Counted from the first letter of the stretch, positions 1 through 5,817 are shown. The stretch: 5,817 nt of DNA from NBML01 sp029939535 (GCA_029939535.1 JAOZST010000219.1:1-5817), one strand, 5' to 3'. Numbers and translations are program-made. The notes: generated by a model not told the origin, from the sequence alone.

Positions 1-347
1 TTTTTATTTCCCATGATTTATCCGTTGTCCGGCATATTTCAGACCGCATTGCCGTGATGTATCTGGGTAAGATTGTTGAAATTGCAGATGCAGAAACCAT
101 TTACAGCCATGCACGCCATCCCTATACCCAGGCTTTGCTGTCTGCGGTTCCAGTTCCAGATCCGGATTCCAGGCGACAGCGAATAGTTTTAAAGGGTGAG
201 GTGCCTTCTGTTGAAAATCCGCCTCCTGGCTGCCGTTTTAATACCAGGTGCAGACATGCAAAGGATATTTGTTATCAGACAGAACCAGAGCTTTTGGCCA
301 GTGAAAAAGAACTAACCCATTTAACTGCCTGTCATTTTTATTATTGA
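1..347 (+). CDS. Peptide/nickel-type ABC transporter ATP-binding protein (OppF/DppF family), C-terminal part
   Basis: This is the 3' end of a gene that enters from the left edge; the frame is open from base 3, giving 114 visible codons before TGA. It starts at FISHDLSVVRHISDRIAV, in which H4 of the fragment is the switch (H-loop) histidine that follows Walker B in ABC ATPases. MYLGKIVE follows, and then the oligopeptide-transporter C-terminal domain, recognised by HPYTQALLSAVP and by the cysteine-bearing stretch PPGCRFNTRCRHAKDIC with a final Cys in TACHFYY. Proteins of this family power import of di- or oligopeptides, and sometimes nickel, from the cytoplasmic face of the membrane. Walker A, Walker B and the signature motif lie outside the window, and substrate cannot be told from this piece. 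An internal GTG/ATG at 54-59 is not the start, because homology clearly continues upstream. trkH begins 29 bases downstream in the same direction, so read-through is possible. Family call is firm; OppF versus DppF is not resolved. Confidence 0.93.
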   Translation, partial: FISHDLSVVRHISDRIAVMYLGKIVEIADAETIYSHARHPYTQALLSAVPVPDPDSRRQRIVLKGEVPSVENPPPGCRFNTRCRHAKDICYQTEPELLASEKELTHLTACHFYY

Positions 348-376
348 TTTACCCGTAAAATTGGATTTGAATAGTT

Positions 377-1831
377 ATGAATTATAAAACCATAGCAAAT
401 GTCCTGGGAAAATTATTGATAGTTACCGGCTTTTCCCTGGTATTTCCATTGCTCTGTTCCCTTTATTACAGGGAAGACGATCTATTATCCATTGCCATTA
501 CCGGAATCATTATACTTAGTATGGGATATCCTTTGTGGTGGTCTTTTCGCAGGTATCATGATCTAAACATAAAGGATGGATTTTTCATTGCTTTTTTCGG
601 ATGGATTATGATTTCAGCTGTTTCAGGTCTGCCTTTTATGATCCATGGGTCCATTCCTTCATTTACCGATGCCTTTTTTGAGATGATGTCCGGCTATACC
701 ACAACCGGTGCGACTATTTTAACCGATATCGAGGTGGTTCCCCACGGGTTGCTGTTCTGGCGCAGTCAAACCCATTTACTGGGTGGCATGGGTTTTTTAA
801 CTCTGACCATTATATTTTTGCCCCATGGTATGGGCGGGGTGAGGATATTTCGGGCTGAGTCAAGTCCGGGCCAGGTCATTACCAAGGAAAAATTTATTCC
901 CAGGAACCGGGATACAATGATCTGGTTGTGGGGGATCTATATAGCCCTGAACGTGGCGGAAACCCTTTTGCTGTGTTTTGGGGGCATGTCAATATTTGAC
1001 TCCCTCTGCCACTCCTTTGGAACGGTTTCAACTTCCGGGTATTCACCCATGAATGCCAGCATCGGGCATTATAATAAAGCATATTTTGATTGGGTAATCA
1101 TAGTTTTCATGTTCCTGGGCGGCATGACATTCATGCTTTTTTACCATATGATGCAGGGAAACTGGAAAATTATAAGACTCAATACTGAATTACGCTGGTA
1201 TCTGGGTTTTATGCTTTTTTTCTGCGGGATCGTGTCCTGGATACTCTGGAAGGAAAATACCTATGGTTTGATGGATTCCGTTCGCTACGGAACATTCCAG
1301 GTTACCTCCATCCTCACCACCACAGGATTTACCACTGCCGATTATGAGCAATGGCCCCAGGCAGCCCAGATGTTTCTTTACATGGTGTGCTTCATTGGCG
1401 CCTGTGCTGGGTCCACCACCAGCGGGGTCAAAATTGTTCACTATGTTTTGATCATCAAATTCGGTGTTGCATCCATCAAACGTATTTTTTTTCGACCCAT
1501 GGCAGTGGTGTCGGTCCGTTTAGATCAGCGCCCTGTGGACTCCCAGATTATCACCCTTGCACTTTGCTATTTTATTGTTAATATTTTCCTGGTTCTGGGA
1601 GGAGGGTGTTTCATGACCCTGTCTGACCCAATGGATATTACAACTGCCATGAGTTCTGTGATTGCAGCGCTCATGAACATAGGCCCTGGATTTGGCGGGG
1701 TGGGTCCGTCCAAAAATTTTGCCTTTATTTCAGATACGGGGAAATGGTTTTTATCCTGGAACATGCTGGTTGGCAGGCTTGAAATGTTTTCAGCCCTGGT
1801 GATATTTTATCCTTCTTTCTGGAAAAGATAG
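377..1831 (+). CDS. trkH: Trk-type potassium uptake protein TrkH
   Basis: This is the membrane K+-translocating subunit of the Trk system in the inner membrane. It has 484 residues, close to the usual TrkH length, and is almost entirely hydrophobic segments in the four-fold membrane-pore-membrane arrangement of the TrkH/KtrB superfamily. All four pore-loop filter segments are visible: TTTGA (108-112), STSGY (218-222), TTTGF (314-318) and NIGPGFG (434-440). The flexible intramembrane gate loop of the third repeat is ACAGSTTSG (342-350). GRLEMF near the C-terminus (466-471) carries the conserved Arg of the last transmembrane helix. ATG at 377 is the first possible start, since an in-frame TGA lies at 368-370; the ribosome binding site is weak (only GGA at 363-365). 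The regulatory partner trkA lies downstream but on the other strand, its stop 23 bases away. The reading frame is intact. Confidence 0.96.
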   Translation: MNYKTIANVLGKLLIVTGFSLVFPLLCSLYYREDDLLSIAITGIIILSMGYPLWWSFRRYHDLNIKDGFFIAFFGWIMISAVSGLPFMIHGSIPSFTDAFFEMMSGYTTTGATILTDIEVVPHGLLFWRSQTHLLGGMGFLTLTIIFLPHGMGGVRIFRAESSPGQVITKEKFIPRNRDTMIWLWGIYIALNVAETLLLCFGGMSIFDSLCHSFGTVSTSGYSPMNASIGHYNKAYFDWVIIVFMFLGGMTFMLFYHMMQGNWKIIRLNTELRWYLGFMLFFCGIVSWILWKENTYGLMDSVRYGTFQVTSILTTTGFTTADYEQWPQAAQMFLYMVCFIGACAGSTTSGVKIVHYVLIIKFGVASIKRIFFRPMAVVSVRLDQRPVDSQIITLALCYFIVNIFLVLGGGCFMTLSDPMDITTAMSSVIAALMNIGPGFGGVGPSKNFAFISDTGKWFLSWNMLVGRLEMFSALVIFYPSFWKR

Positions 1832-1854
1832 ATGGGTTCAAAAGAAAAACAGGT

Positions 1855-3273
1855 TCAGGCAAGGAATAATTTCTGGACATCTTTTAGATGCTGTGACATG
1901 CAGGTCACGATCACCCGTTCATTGTTTTGGATACGTGTGTCTCCCACGGCAACCTGCCATTCACCGTCTCGATGGATACCACCGATCATTATGCTTCGAT
2001 TATAATAGGAACTTAGCTTTGAGAGTGGTTTCCGGGTAATGGGGGAGTCAGGGGCGGCAATAATTTCCACCATTTCAGCATCAAAACCATGGAGATGGGC
2101 AACGGAAAGAAGTTCCCCTCTGCGAATGAATTTTAAAATCTCATTGCCGGCCAGGATTTTTTTATTCAGAGCAATATCAGATCCCATTGTTGTGGCCAGC
2201 ACTACATAATCTTCTTTGTTTACCAATGCGATACATTTTAAAGATTTATTAGATTGATTTTTCAGTTTGCCAGGATCTTGTGAAGTCATCAGATGTTTTG
2301 CAAGAACGCAACTCATGATATTGGTTTCGTTTTCGCCGGTGGCAGATATAAAGGTATCCATTTCCAGGAGTCCTGCAGAAACCAGTACATCTGAATCAGA
2401 TCCGTCCCCCAGTAATACTTCTGAATTGGAAAGTGCAAATGAGAGATCCTGGGCAATGGGTTCATCCTTTTCAATGAGCCTGACCCCCACTGTTTTGTCC
2501 AGAAGTTCAGCCAGACGGCATCCCACCAGTCCCCCGCCTACGATCATAACCCTGTGCTGTCTTTGCTGTTCCACTCCAGCCAGCCTCATTAATCGTGTGA
2601 GATGCTCGTTTTTTGCCATAAAAAATGCTTGATCCTGGGGTAATAATTCATCATCTCCACTGGGGATAAGTGTTGTGATCCCCCTGGCAATGGAAACAAC
2701 CCTAAAGGGAAATTCATTATATTCCTGGGAGATATCCTTGAGTGTTTTATTGGCCAGGGGGGATTTTTCATGGATGCGGGTGGCCATGGCCTGAATCTGC
2801 CCTTTGGCCACGGCAATTATGTCATTTCCAGCCCTGAGCTTGATGAGCCTGAAAATTTCCTGGGCTGCCAGTTCCTCCGGGTGAATAATCAGATCAATTT
2901 TAAGATCTCTGGCATTGAGGATGGAATTTTTATTTCCAAATTCAGTGGACCTCACCCTGGCTATTTTGCGTGGAATACCGAATCGATCGCCAATAAGGCA
3001 GCTCATCATATTAACGGCATCATTATTGGTAACCGAGATAAGATAGTCCATTTTTTCGGCACCAGCTTCTTTCCAGCATCCCATGCCCATGGCATTGCCC
3101 TGGATAAGCCGGGCATCTATGTTTCCATCGGCATGGCCAAGCAACTTGCTGTCCTGTTCAATGGCAGTGATTGCATATCCTTCATGAACAAGCCTCTTGG
3201 CCAGGTAATACCCAACGCCTCCCAGTCCCAGAATCAAGATGTTTGTTGCTTTTGCCGGTTTGTTTCCATTCAT
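1855..3273 (-). CDS. trkA: Trk system potassium uptake regulatory protein TrkA
   Basis: This is the cytoplasmic, NAD(H)/nucleotide-binding regulator that assembles as a ring under TrkH and controls K+ flux. The 472 residues show the duplicated RCK layout of long TrkA proteins. First Rossmann domain: about 11-130, with GLGGVG (16-21) and an acidic residue after strand 2 (E39). First TrkA-C domain: about 150-232. Second Rossmann domain: about 240-370, with GGGLVG (246-251) and E268. Second TrkA-C domain: about 385-472. Both glycine loops are intact, so both nucleotide sites look functional. It is slightly longer than the E. coli protein, through a ten-residue N-terminal extension and a polar, Lys/Gln/Ser-rich insert near 331-345 in the second Rossmann domain. 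ATG at 3273 is the only reasonable start because an in-frame TAA lies one codon upstream; a weak purine-rich stretch (TGGAAATGG) precedes it. It is convergent with trkH instead of sharing its operon. Confidence 0.96.
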   Translation of the reverse strand: MNGNKPAKATNILILGLGGVGYYLAKRLVHEGYAITAIEQDSKLLGHADGNIDARLIQGNAMGMGCWKEAGAEKMDYLISVTNNDAVNMMSCLIGDRFGIPRKIARVRSTEFGNKNSILNARDLKIDLIIHPEELAAQEIFRLIKLRAGNDIIAVAKGQIQAMATRIHEKSPLANKTLKDISQEYNEFPFRVVSIARGITTLIPSGDDELLPQDQAFFMAKNEHLTRLMRLAGVEQQRQHRVMIVGGGLVGCRLAELLDKTVGVRLIEKDEPIAQDLSFALSNSEVLLGDGSDSDVLVSAGLLEMDTFISATGENETNIMSCVLAKHLMTSQDPGKLKNQSNKSLKCIALVNKEDYVVLATTMGSDIALNKKILAGNEILKFIRRGELLSVAHLHGFDAEMVEIIAAPDSPITRKPLSKLSSYYNRSIMIGGIHRDGEWQVAVGDTRIQNNERVIVTCMSQHLKDVQKLFLA

Positions 3274-3332
3274 ATATTAAACCATTTCCATTTTCTTTCA
3301 ATTGCCCTTCAATATATCACAGTGACAACAAT

Positions 3333-3361
3333 CAACTACTAGATACTCCCTGTTTTGTCAA
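3333..3361 (-). promoter_or_regulatory. Weak candidate promoter for trkA
   Basis: In the 103-base spacer upstream of trkA, the minus strand has a perfect TTGACA (3361-3356). Seventeen bases further on is TAGTTG (3338-3333), which matches the -10 consensus at only three positions. The -35 lies between the arms of a small inverted repeat, GATACT (3342-3347) and AGTATC (3366-3371). A nine-base dyad TCACAGTGA (3317-3325) lies between this site and the gene. None of this is strong in DNA this AT-rich. Confidence 0.2.
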
Positions 3362-3376
3362 ATTCAGTATCGGGTG

Positions 3377-3472
3377 CTATGATTTCTTTCCCAGATATTT
3401 TTTTCTGTACTCCTTTTTTTTGTCAGGATCTGTAACTGTTTTTTTTAATGAATTTTTTGTATAAATGGTAAA
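3377..3472 (-). CDS. Possible C-terminal end of an unidentified lysine-rich protein, cut by the assembly gap
   Basis: On the minus strand the frame is open from the edge of the N gap for 31 codons and ends in TAG at 3379-3377. The translation begins FTIYTKNSLKKTV and ends DPDKKKEYRKKYLGKKS. It is strongly basic and hydrophilic, like the tail of a cytoplasmic nucleic-acid-binding or membrane-associated protein, but it has no motif I recognise. It would lie upstream of trkA in the same direction, 103 bases from the trkA start. The caution is composition: the strand is A-rich, which by itself gives Lys codons and few stops, so an open stretch of this length could be chance. The varied residues between the lysines (Asp, Pro, Tyr, Glu, Arg, Leu, Gly) slightly favour real coding. 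Confidence 0.35.
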   Translation of the reverse strand, partial: FTIYTKNSLKKTVTDPDKKKEYRKKYLGKKS

Positions 3473-3473
3473 A

Positions 3474-3573
3474 NNNNNNNNNNNNNNNNNNNNNNNNNNN
3501 NNNNNNNNNNNNNNNNNNNNNNNNNNNNNNNNNNNNNNNNNNNNNNNNNNNNNNNNNNNNNNNNNNNNNNNNN
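3474..3573. other. Assembly gap of exactly 100 N
   Basis: The run is exactly 100 N, the conventional placeholder for a gap of unknown size between contigs, so distances across it should not be trusted. The gene fragment on its right side needs several hundred more bases upstream, and these are not present to the left of the gap. Confidence 0.99.
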
Positions 3574-3657
3574 GATGAAGCCATTGGCATAATTCATCTT
3601 CTAAGTCTGGTACTGATATTTTCCGGCATTGTGGTCACCAATCATGGGAAAAAATAA
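3574..3657 (+). CDS. C-terminal end of a probable DMT/EamA-family membrane transporter, cut by the assembly gap
   Basis: Immediately after the gap the plus strand is open for 27 codons and ends in a double stop (TAA TAA, 3655-3660). The peptide begins DEAIGIIHLL and ends LIFSGIVVTNHGKK. A hydrophobic final helix with (L/I)-IF-(S/A)-G-(I/V)-(V/L)-(V/L)-x-N, followed by a short basic tail, is how proteins of the drug/metabolite transporter (EamA-like, ten-helix) superfamily typically end, and the Glu before the helix is also usual there. The rest of the gene, normally about 300 codons in total, is hidden in or beyond the gap. It is convergent with the alcohol dehydrogenase gene, with 17 bases between the stops. 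Substrate is unknown. The call rests on one helix, so another membrane protein family remains possible. Confidence 0.55.
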   Translation, partial: DEAIGIIHLLSLVLIFSGIVVTNHGKK

Positions 3658-3674
3658 TAAACCAAGTCCGGATA

Positions 3675-4865
3675 TTAAAGTCTTGACTCCAATATATGGA
3701 TCAATTTCTCGGCTGGCAATTGAACAGGGTTGTTTTTTTGTCCCGTGGCCCTGACAATTGGATTGATATCTTTGGCAGTTACCCCATATGTACCAAGGCT
3801 GGGCATTTTTAGCATAGCTGTCCATTTTTTAAGGGTGTTGATCAGGCAATTGCAATTTTCCAGGGGATCATTGTGAACATCTGATAAACCAGAGACGTCA
3901 ATTAGGCATGAGGCGTTTGCATATTTGAGTAAAGCCGGGCTTTCAGGTACTTGTTTTTTTAGATGGGATATGGTTTCTTCAGTTACCCTGGCCAACAGGG
4001 TCCCGCAGACCACACCGTGGGGAATATCGAACAATCCGCCAATGCCCGAGGCAAATCCATGGACGATTCCCAGGCCTGCGTTGGCAAGGGTCAGTCCTGA
4101 AAGATAGGATGCATAGCTCAGGTTCACCCGGGGTTTTATATCAGTGGAATCCGATATAACTGCTTTGATGAGAGAATCCCCAAAAATTTCAAGCCCGCTA
4201 AATGCAAGGGAATCTGTCATGGGAGAGGCCTGGGTTGAAACAAGGGATTCCAGAAGCTGGGTTAAAGCATCCATTCCGCAGGCAGCAGTAATATGGGAGG
4301 GAGTCCCCAGGGTCAGCTCCGGATCAACAAGGGCTATATCAGGAATAAAATTGTCATGGCGCAGGGATTTTTTAAACCCTTTTATACCCAATTGCGCTAT
4401 AACCGCATTTTTAGTGGCTTCGCTTCCAGTCCCGGCAGTGGTTGGTACGGCAATAAATCCAATTTTTTCCCCATCATGGACTTTGGTACCAACCCCCTCC
4501 AGGTATTCAATTACTGAATCTTTTTTTGTCATCATGGCAGACACGGCCTTTCCAGTATCCATGACACTCCCACCACCAATGGCAGCAACCACATTGATCT
4601 CCTTTTGTCTGTACTGGCTCAGGATTCTGTCAATAATATCAGGAGAGGGTTCAGATCCAACCCGGGCAATATGGATATGGATGGATCTTTTTTCAAGGGC
4701 CTTTTTTAGTCTTGGCCAATGGGGGCCTGTCATGAATGAGGAAGATCCCATTATCAGAAGAAGAGTTTTTCCATACTTCAATACAAGATCTGGAAGCAGG
4801 TGCAATTGACCAGCACCAAAATACAAACTGGGGTTTGCAAAAAAATTGAAATTTAGATTGGGCAT
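3675..4865 (-). CDS. Iron-containing (group III) alcohol dehydrogenase family protein
   Basis: This is an NAD(P)-dependent oxidoreductase of the metal-containing alcohol dehydrogenase family, which interconverts alcohols and aldehydes or ketones in the cytoplasm. With the start chosen here it has 396 residues, typical for the family. Visible motifs are the dinucleotide-binding GGGSVMD (97-103) followed by TGKA, PTTAGTGSE (141-149), the metal/active-site stretch CGMDALTQLLE (196-206), and the two C-terminal metal histidines in IVHGFASGIGG (H269) and DIPHGVVCG (H283). Of the usual metal-ligand set Asp-His-His-His, the Asp (D199) and last two His are present, but the first His position is Gln (Q203). 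After the first strand the sequence is LLLIMGSSS, without the Asp found there in NAD-preferring FucO-like enzymes, so NADP use is possible (inference). A longer frame starts at ATG 4874, but AGGAG touches that ATG directly; the same AGGAG lies nine bases before ATG 4865. Physiological substrate cannot be told from sequence. Confidence 0.93.
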   Translation of the reverse strand: MPNLNFNFFANPSLYFGAGQLHLLPDLVLKYGKTLLLIMGSSSFMTGPHWPRLKKALEKRSIHIHIARVGSEPSPDIIDRILSQYRQKEINVVAAIGGGSVMDTGKAVSAMMTKKDSVIEYLEGVGTKVHDGEKIGFIAVPTTAGTGSEATKNAVIAQLGIKGFKKSLRHDNFIPDIALVDPELTLGTPSHITAACGMDALTQLLESLVSTQASPMTDSLAFSGLEIFGDSLIKAVISDSTDIKPRVNLSYASYLSGLTLANAGLGIVHGFASGIGGLFDIPHGVVCGTLLARVTEETISHLKKQVPESPALLKYANASCLIDVSGLSDVHNDPLENCNCLINTLKKWTAMLKMPSLGTYGVTAKDINPIVRATGQKNNPVQLPAEKLIHILESRL

Positions 4866-4874
4866 ATATCCCAT

Positions 4875-4879
4875 CTCCT
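4875..4879 (-). promoter_or_regulatory. Ribosome binding site that decides the dehydrogenase start
   Basis: On the minus strand AGGAG (4879-4875) directly abuts the ATG at 4874, which leaves no spacer for initiation there. It lies nine bases upstream of the next in-frame ATG at 4865, a usable distance. The start MPNLNFNFF is therefore preferred over MGYMPNLNF, removing three residues. Confidence 0.7.
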
Positions 4880-4943
4880 ATTTGAATTCAGAAAAATTAT
4901 TACAACCTATATTTTTTAAAAGTATTTTTATATTTTATTGAAG

Positions 4944-4973
4944 TATCTATTTCCATTATAAAGGGGTTGTCAA
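4944..4973 (-). promoter_or_regulatory. Candidate promoter for the alcohol dehydrogenase gene
   Basis: The AT-rich region between the divergent dehydrogenase and DUF2058 genes contains, on the minus strand, a perfect TTGACA (4973-4968). Eighteen bases on is TAGATA (4949-4944), or ATAGAT with a 17-base spacer, both imperfect -10 matches. A perfect TATAAT (4960-4955) also lies here but only seven bases from the TTGACA, so the two cannot form one normal promoter. Transcription from here would leave a leader of roughly 60-70 bases before the gene. I see no clear -35/-10 pair for the plus-strand DUF2058 gene. Confidence 0.3.
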
Positions 4974-5044
4974 GAATTGAATGGCATTGCTTTTTAAATA
5001 TTTGATGTCTATGCTTGGATATATTATTGTGACGAATAATCCTA

Positions 5045-5052
5045 GGGAGAGG
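5045..5052 (+). promoter_or_regulatory. Strong ribosome binding site that decides the DUF2058 start
   Basis: GGGAGAGG ends six bases before ATG 5059. The upstream in-frame ATG at 4981 has no comparable site, and the residues between the two starts do not look like the family N-terminus. Initiation at 5059 is strongly preferred. Confidence 0.8.
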
Positions 5053-5058
5053 ATCATC

Positions 5059-5532
5059 ATGGGAACATCTTTTAAAGATCAGCTACTTAAAGCAGGTCTT
5101 GTTAATAAAAAACAGGTGAAAAAAGCAAAACATGAAAAACGTATCAGCCGTAAGAAAAATAAAGGGGAGGGTTCCTCTCCCGAAATAAATAATACACTGC
5201 AGGAACAATTGAGCAAAGAAAAACGTAACAGGGAACTAAACCTGCAGCTCAATAAAGAAAAACAAAAACTTGAAAATCTGGCACAAGTACGGCAGCTCAT
5301 TGAAACAAGCCGTTTAAAACTGGATAATTGTGATGAGCAATACTATTTCGTCCTGGGAAAGAAAATTAAGAAGCTATTTGTTACTGAAGAAATTGCTAAG
5401 AAACTGAGTCTTGGGCAGTTAGGCATTGTCAAACTTGATGACAGTTTTGAGATTGTTCCTGCCAGGGTGGCCGTGCAGATTGCAGACCGTGATCAAGATG
5501 CTCTGGTGGTGCTGCATAAACCGGAAAAGTGA
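5059..5532 (+). CDS. DUF2058 family protein (YaiL-like, putative polynucleotide-associated protein)
   Basis: The family is of poorly known function; E. coli YaiL is the familiar member and is often labelled a nucleoprotein or polynucleotide-associated enzyme. With the start at 5059 the protein has 157 residues and opens with the family-typical MGTSFKDQLLKAGLVNKKQV. A very basic linker follows (21-37), then a charged, probably coiled-coil helix (about 44-75). The conserved C-terminal block begins at VRQLIETSRL (77-86) and continues through KIKKLFVTEEIAKKL (102-116), LGIVKL and FEIVPARVAVQIADRD (130-145) to VVLHKPEK. It lacks the acidic tail that follows this block in YaiL, so it is about 20 residues shorter. 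No signal peptide or membrane segment is seen, and a cytoplasmic, possibly RNA- or nucleoid-associated role is inferred from the basic charge. It is divergent from the dehydrogenase and appears to be a single-gene unit. A longer frame from ATG 4981 adds 26 unsupported residues. Confidence 0.9.
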   Translation: MGTSFKDQLLKAGLVNKKQVKKAKHEKRISRKKNKGEGSSPEINNTLQEQLSKEKRNRELNLQLNKEKQKLENLAQVRQLIETSRLKLDNCDEQYYFVLGKKIKKLFVTEEIAKKLSLGQLGIVKLDDSFEIVPARVAVQIADRDQDALVVLHKPEK

Positions 5533-5817
5533 CGAAAAAATACATTTTTTACTGAAATTGGCGCCGCCTGGTTTTTATTGTGTTTATTGGGATCAAGGTA
5601 TGTCAATTGATAAAATAAAGTCCTGGATGGAAATATTCAAGGAGGCACCTTACCATATTTGGTGGTCAAGAAATTTTGGGATCTGTGAAAATTACAGTTT
5701 ACAAGTGGTCTCTATCGTTTATACCTAAACCCCAATATTTGTTTCGGAAGTGCTTACCCAATTTCAAATTTGATTCCTGACAGATAATATCATCTATAAA
5801 CACCATAAATCTGTCAT
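5533..5817. other. Right-end stretch without a convincing gene
   Basis: These 285 bases follow the DUF2058 stop. A 42-codon plus-strand frame (ATG 5600 to TAA 5728, starting MSIDKIKSWMEIF) has only AAGG three bases before its ATG, and its sequence is unfamiliar. A 38-codon minus-strand frame enters from the right edge and stops at 5699; it contains MVFIDD but no motif I trust. No GC-rich hairpin with a T-run is visible as a terminator for the DUF2058 gene; only an A/T-only dyad (5535-5550) and a short GGCGCC (5560-5565) before a T-run occur. A ten-base palindrome TCAAATTTGA lies at 5764-5773. Confidence 0.5.
5778..5816. repeat. Perfect 8-bp inverted repeat at the right edge
   Basis: TGACAGAT (5778-5785) and ATCTGTCA (5809-5816) are exact reverse complements separated by 23 AT-rich bases. 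The spacing is long for a terminator hairpin and no T-run follows within the window. It could be a paired operator site for a gene beyond the edge, the end of a small mobile element, or chance. Confidence 0.4.

Noticed and set aside
348..359. Dyad TTTAC-CC-GTAAA between the ABC ATPase stop and trkH, considered as a terminator or operator
   Set aside because: The stem is five bases with a two-base loop and only one GC pair, and no T-run follows; too weak to support a role.
2770..3342. Long plus-strand open frame of 190 codons opposite trkA
   Set aside because: It lies almost wholly antisense to the clearly real trkA reading frame and its translation has no family features; it is a shadow frame.
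3465..3473. ATG GTA AAA on the plus strand at the left edge of the gap, considered as the start of the transporter whose end follows the gap
   Set aside because: There is no ribosome binding site, only three codons are visible, and a true gap of 100 bases would make the protein far too short for the family.
4144..4809. Long plus-strand open frame of 221 codons opposite the alcohol dehydrogenase
   Set aside because: It is antisense to a gene with intact catalytic motifs and has no recognisable domain of its own.
5535..5550. AAAAAAT-AC-ATTTTTT dyad just after the DUF2058 gene, considered as a terminator
   Set aside because: The stem is made only of A-T pairs with a two-base loop, so it would not form a stable terminator hairpin.
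5600..5728. 42-codon plus-strand reading frame starting MSIDKIKSWMEIF
   Set aside because: The only ribosome-binding-like stretch (AAGG) is three bases from the ATG, the protein resembles nothing I know, and the frame is short in AT-rich DNA. It is mentioned in the right-end entry but not called as a gene.
5699..5815. 38-codon minus-strand frame entering from the right edge and containing MVFIDD, loosely like the start of a NYN-domain protein
   Set aside because: The resemblance is only a few residues, the NYN motif would continue with Gly-Ser/Glu-Asn and does not, and the frame stops soon after.

Overview
The window (5,817 bases, moderately AT-rich) looks like ordinary chromosomal sequence from a Gram-negative, probably proteobacterial or Desulfobacterota organism. 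The DUF2058 (YaiL-like) gene, the Trk potassium system, and the style of the peptide-type ABC ATPase and Fe-alcohol dehydrogenase together suggest something like a Desulfobacterales sulfate reducer. That placement is an impression from protein style, not a demonstrated assignment.

Layout from left to right: (1) the last 114 codons of an OppF/DppF-type ABC transporter ATPase on the plus strand; (2) a complete trkH (plus), starting 29 bases after it; (3) a complete trkA (minus), convergent with trkH and ending only 23 bases from it; (4) an AT-rich spacer, then the possible lysine-rich C-terminal end of another minus-strand gene that runs into an assembly gap of exactly 100 N (3474-3573); (5) just after the gap, the last 27 codons of a plus-strand gene that reads like a DMT/EamA-type transporter; (6) an iron-containing alcohol dehydrogenase (minus), convergent with that fragment; (7) an AT-rich divergent intergenic region with a promoter-like TTGACA facing the dehydrogenase; (8) a short DUF2058 gene (plus); (9) 285 bases at the right end with no convincing gene and an 8-bp inverted repeat at the very edge.

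Functionally, TrkH (membrane K+ channel-like subunit) and TrkA (cytoplasmic nucleotide-binding RCK regulator) are partners of one K+ uptake system, here encoded tail to tail rather than in one operon. The ABC ATPase, the dehydrogenase and the DUF2058 protein have no visible functional link to it.

I found no convincing new multi-gene system. The points most worth a second look are the Gln in place of a usual metal-ligand His in the dehydrogenase, the two gene ends cut by the N gap (which imply that the true gap is much longer than 100 bases), the convergent trkH/trkA arrangement, and two starts that the ribosome binding sites place downstream of the longest reading frame.
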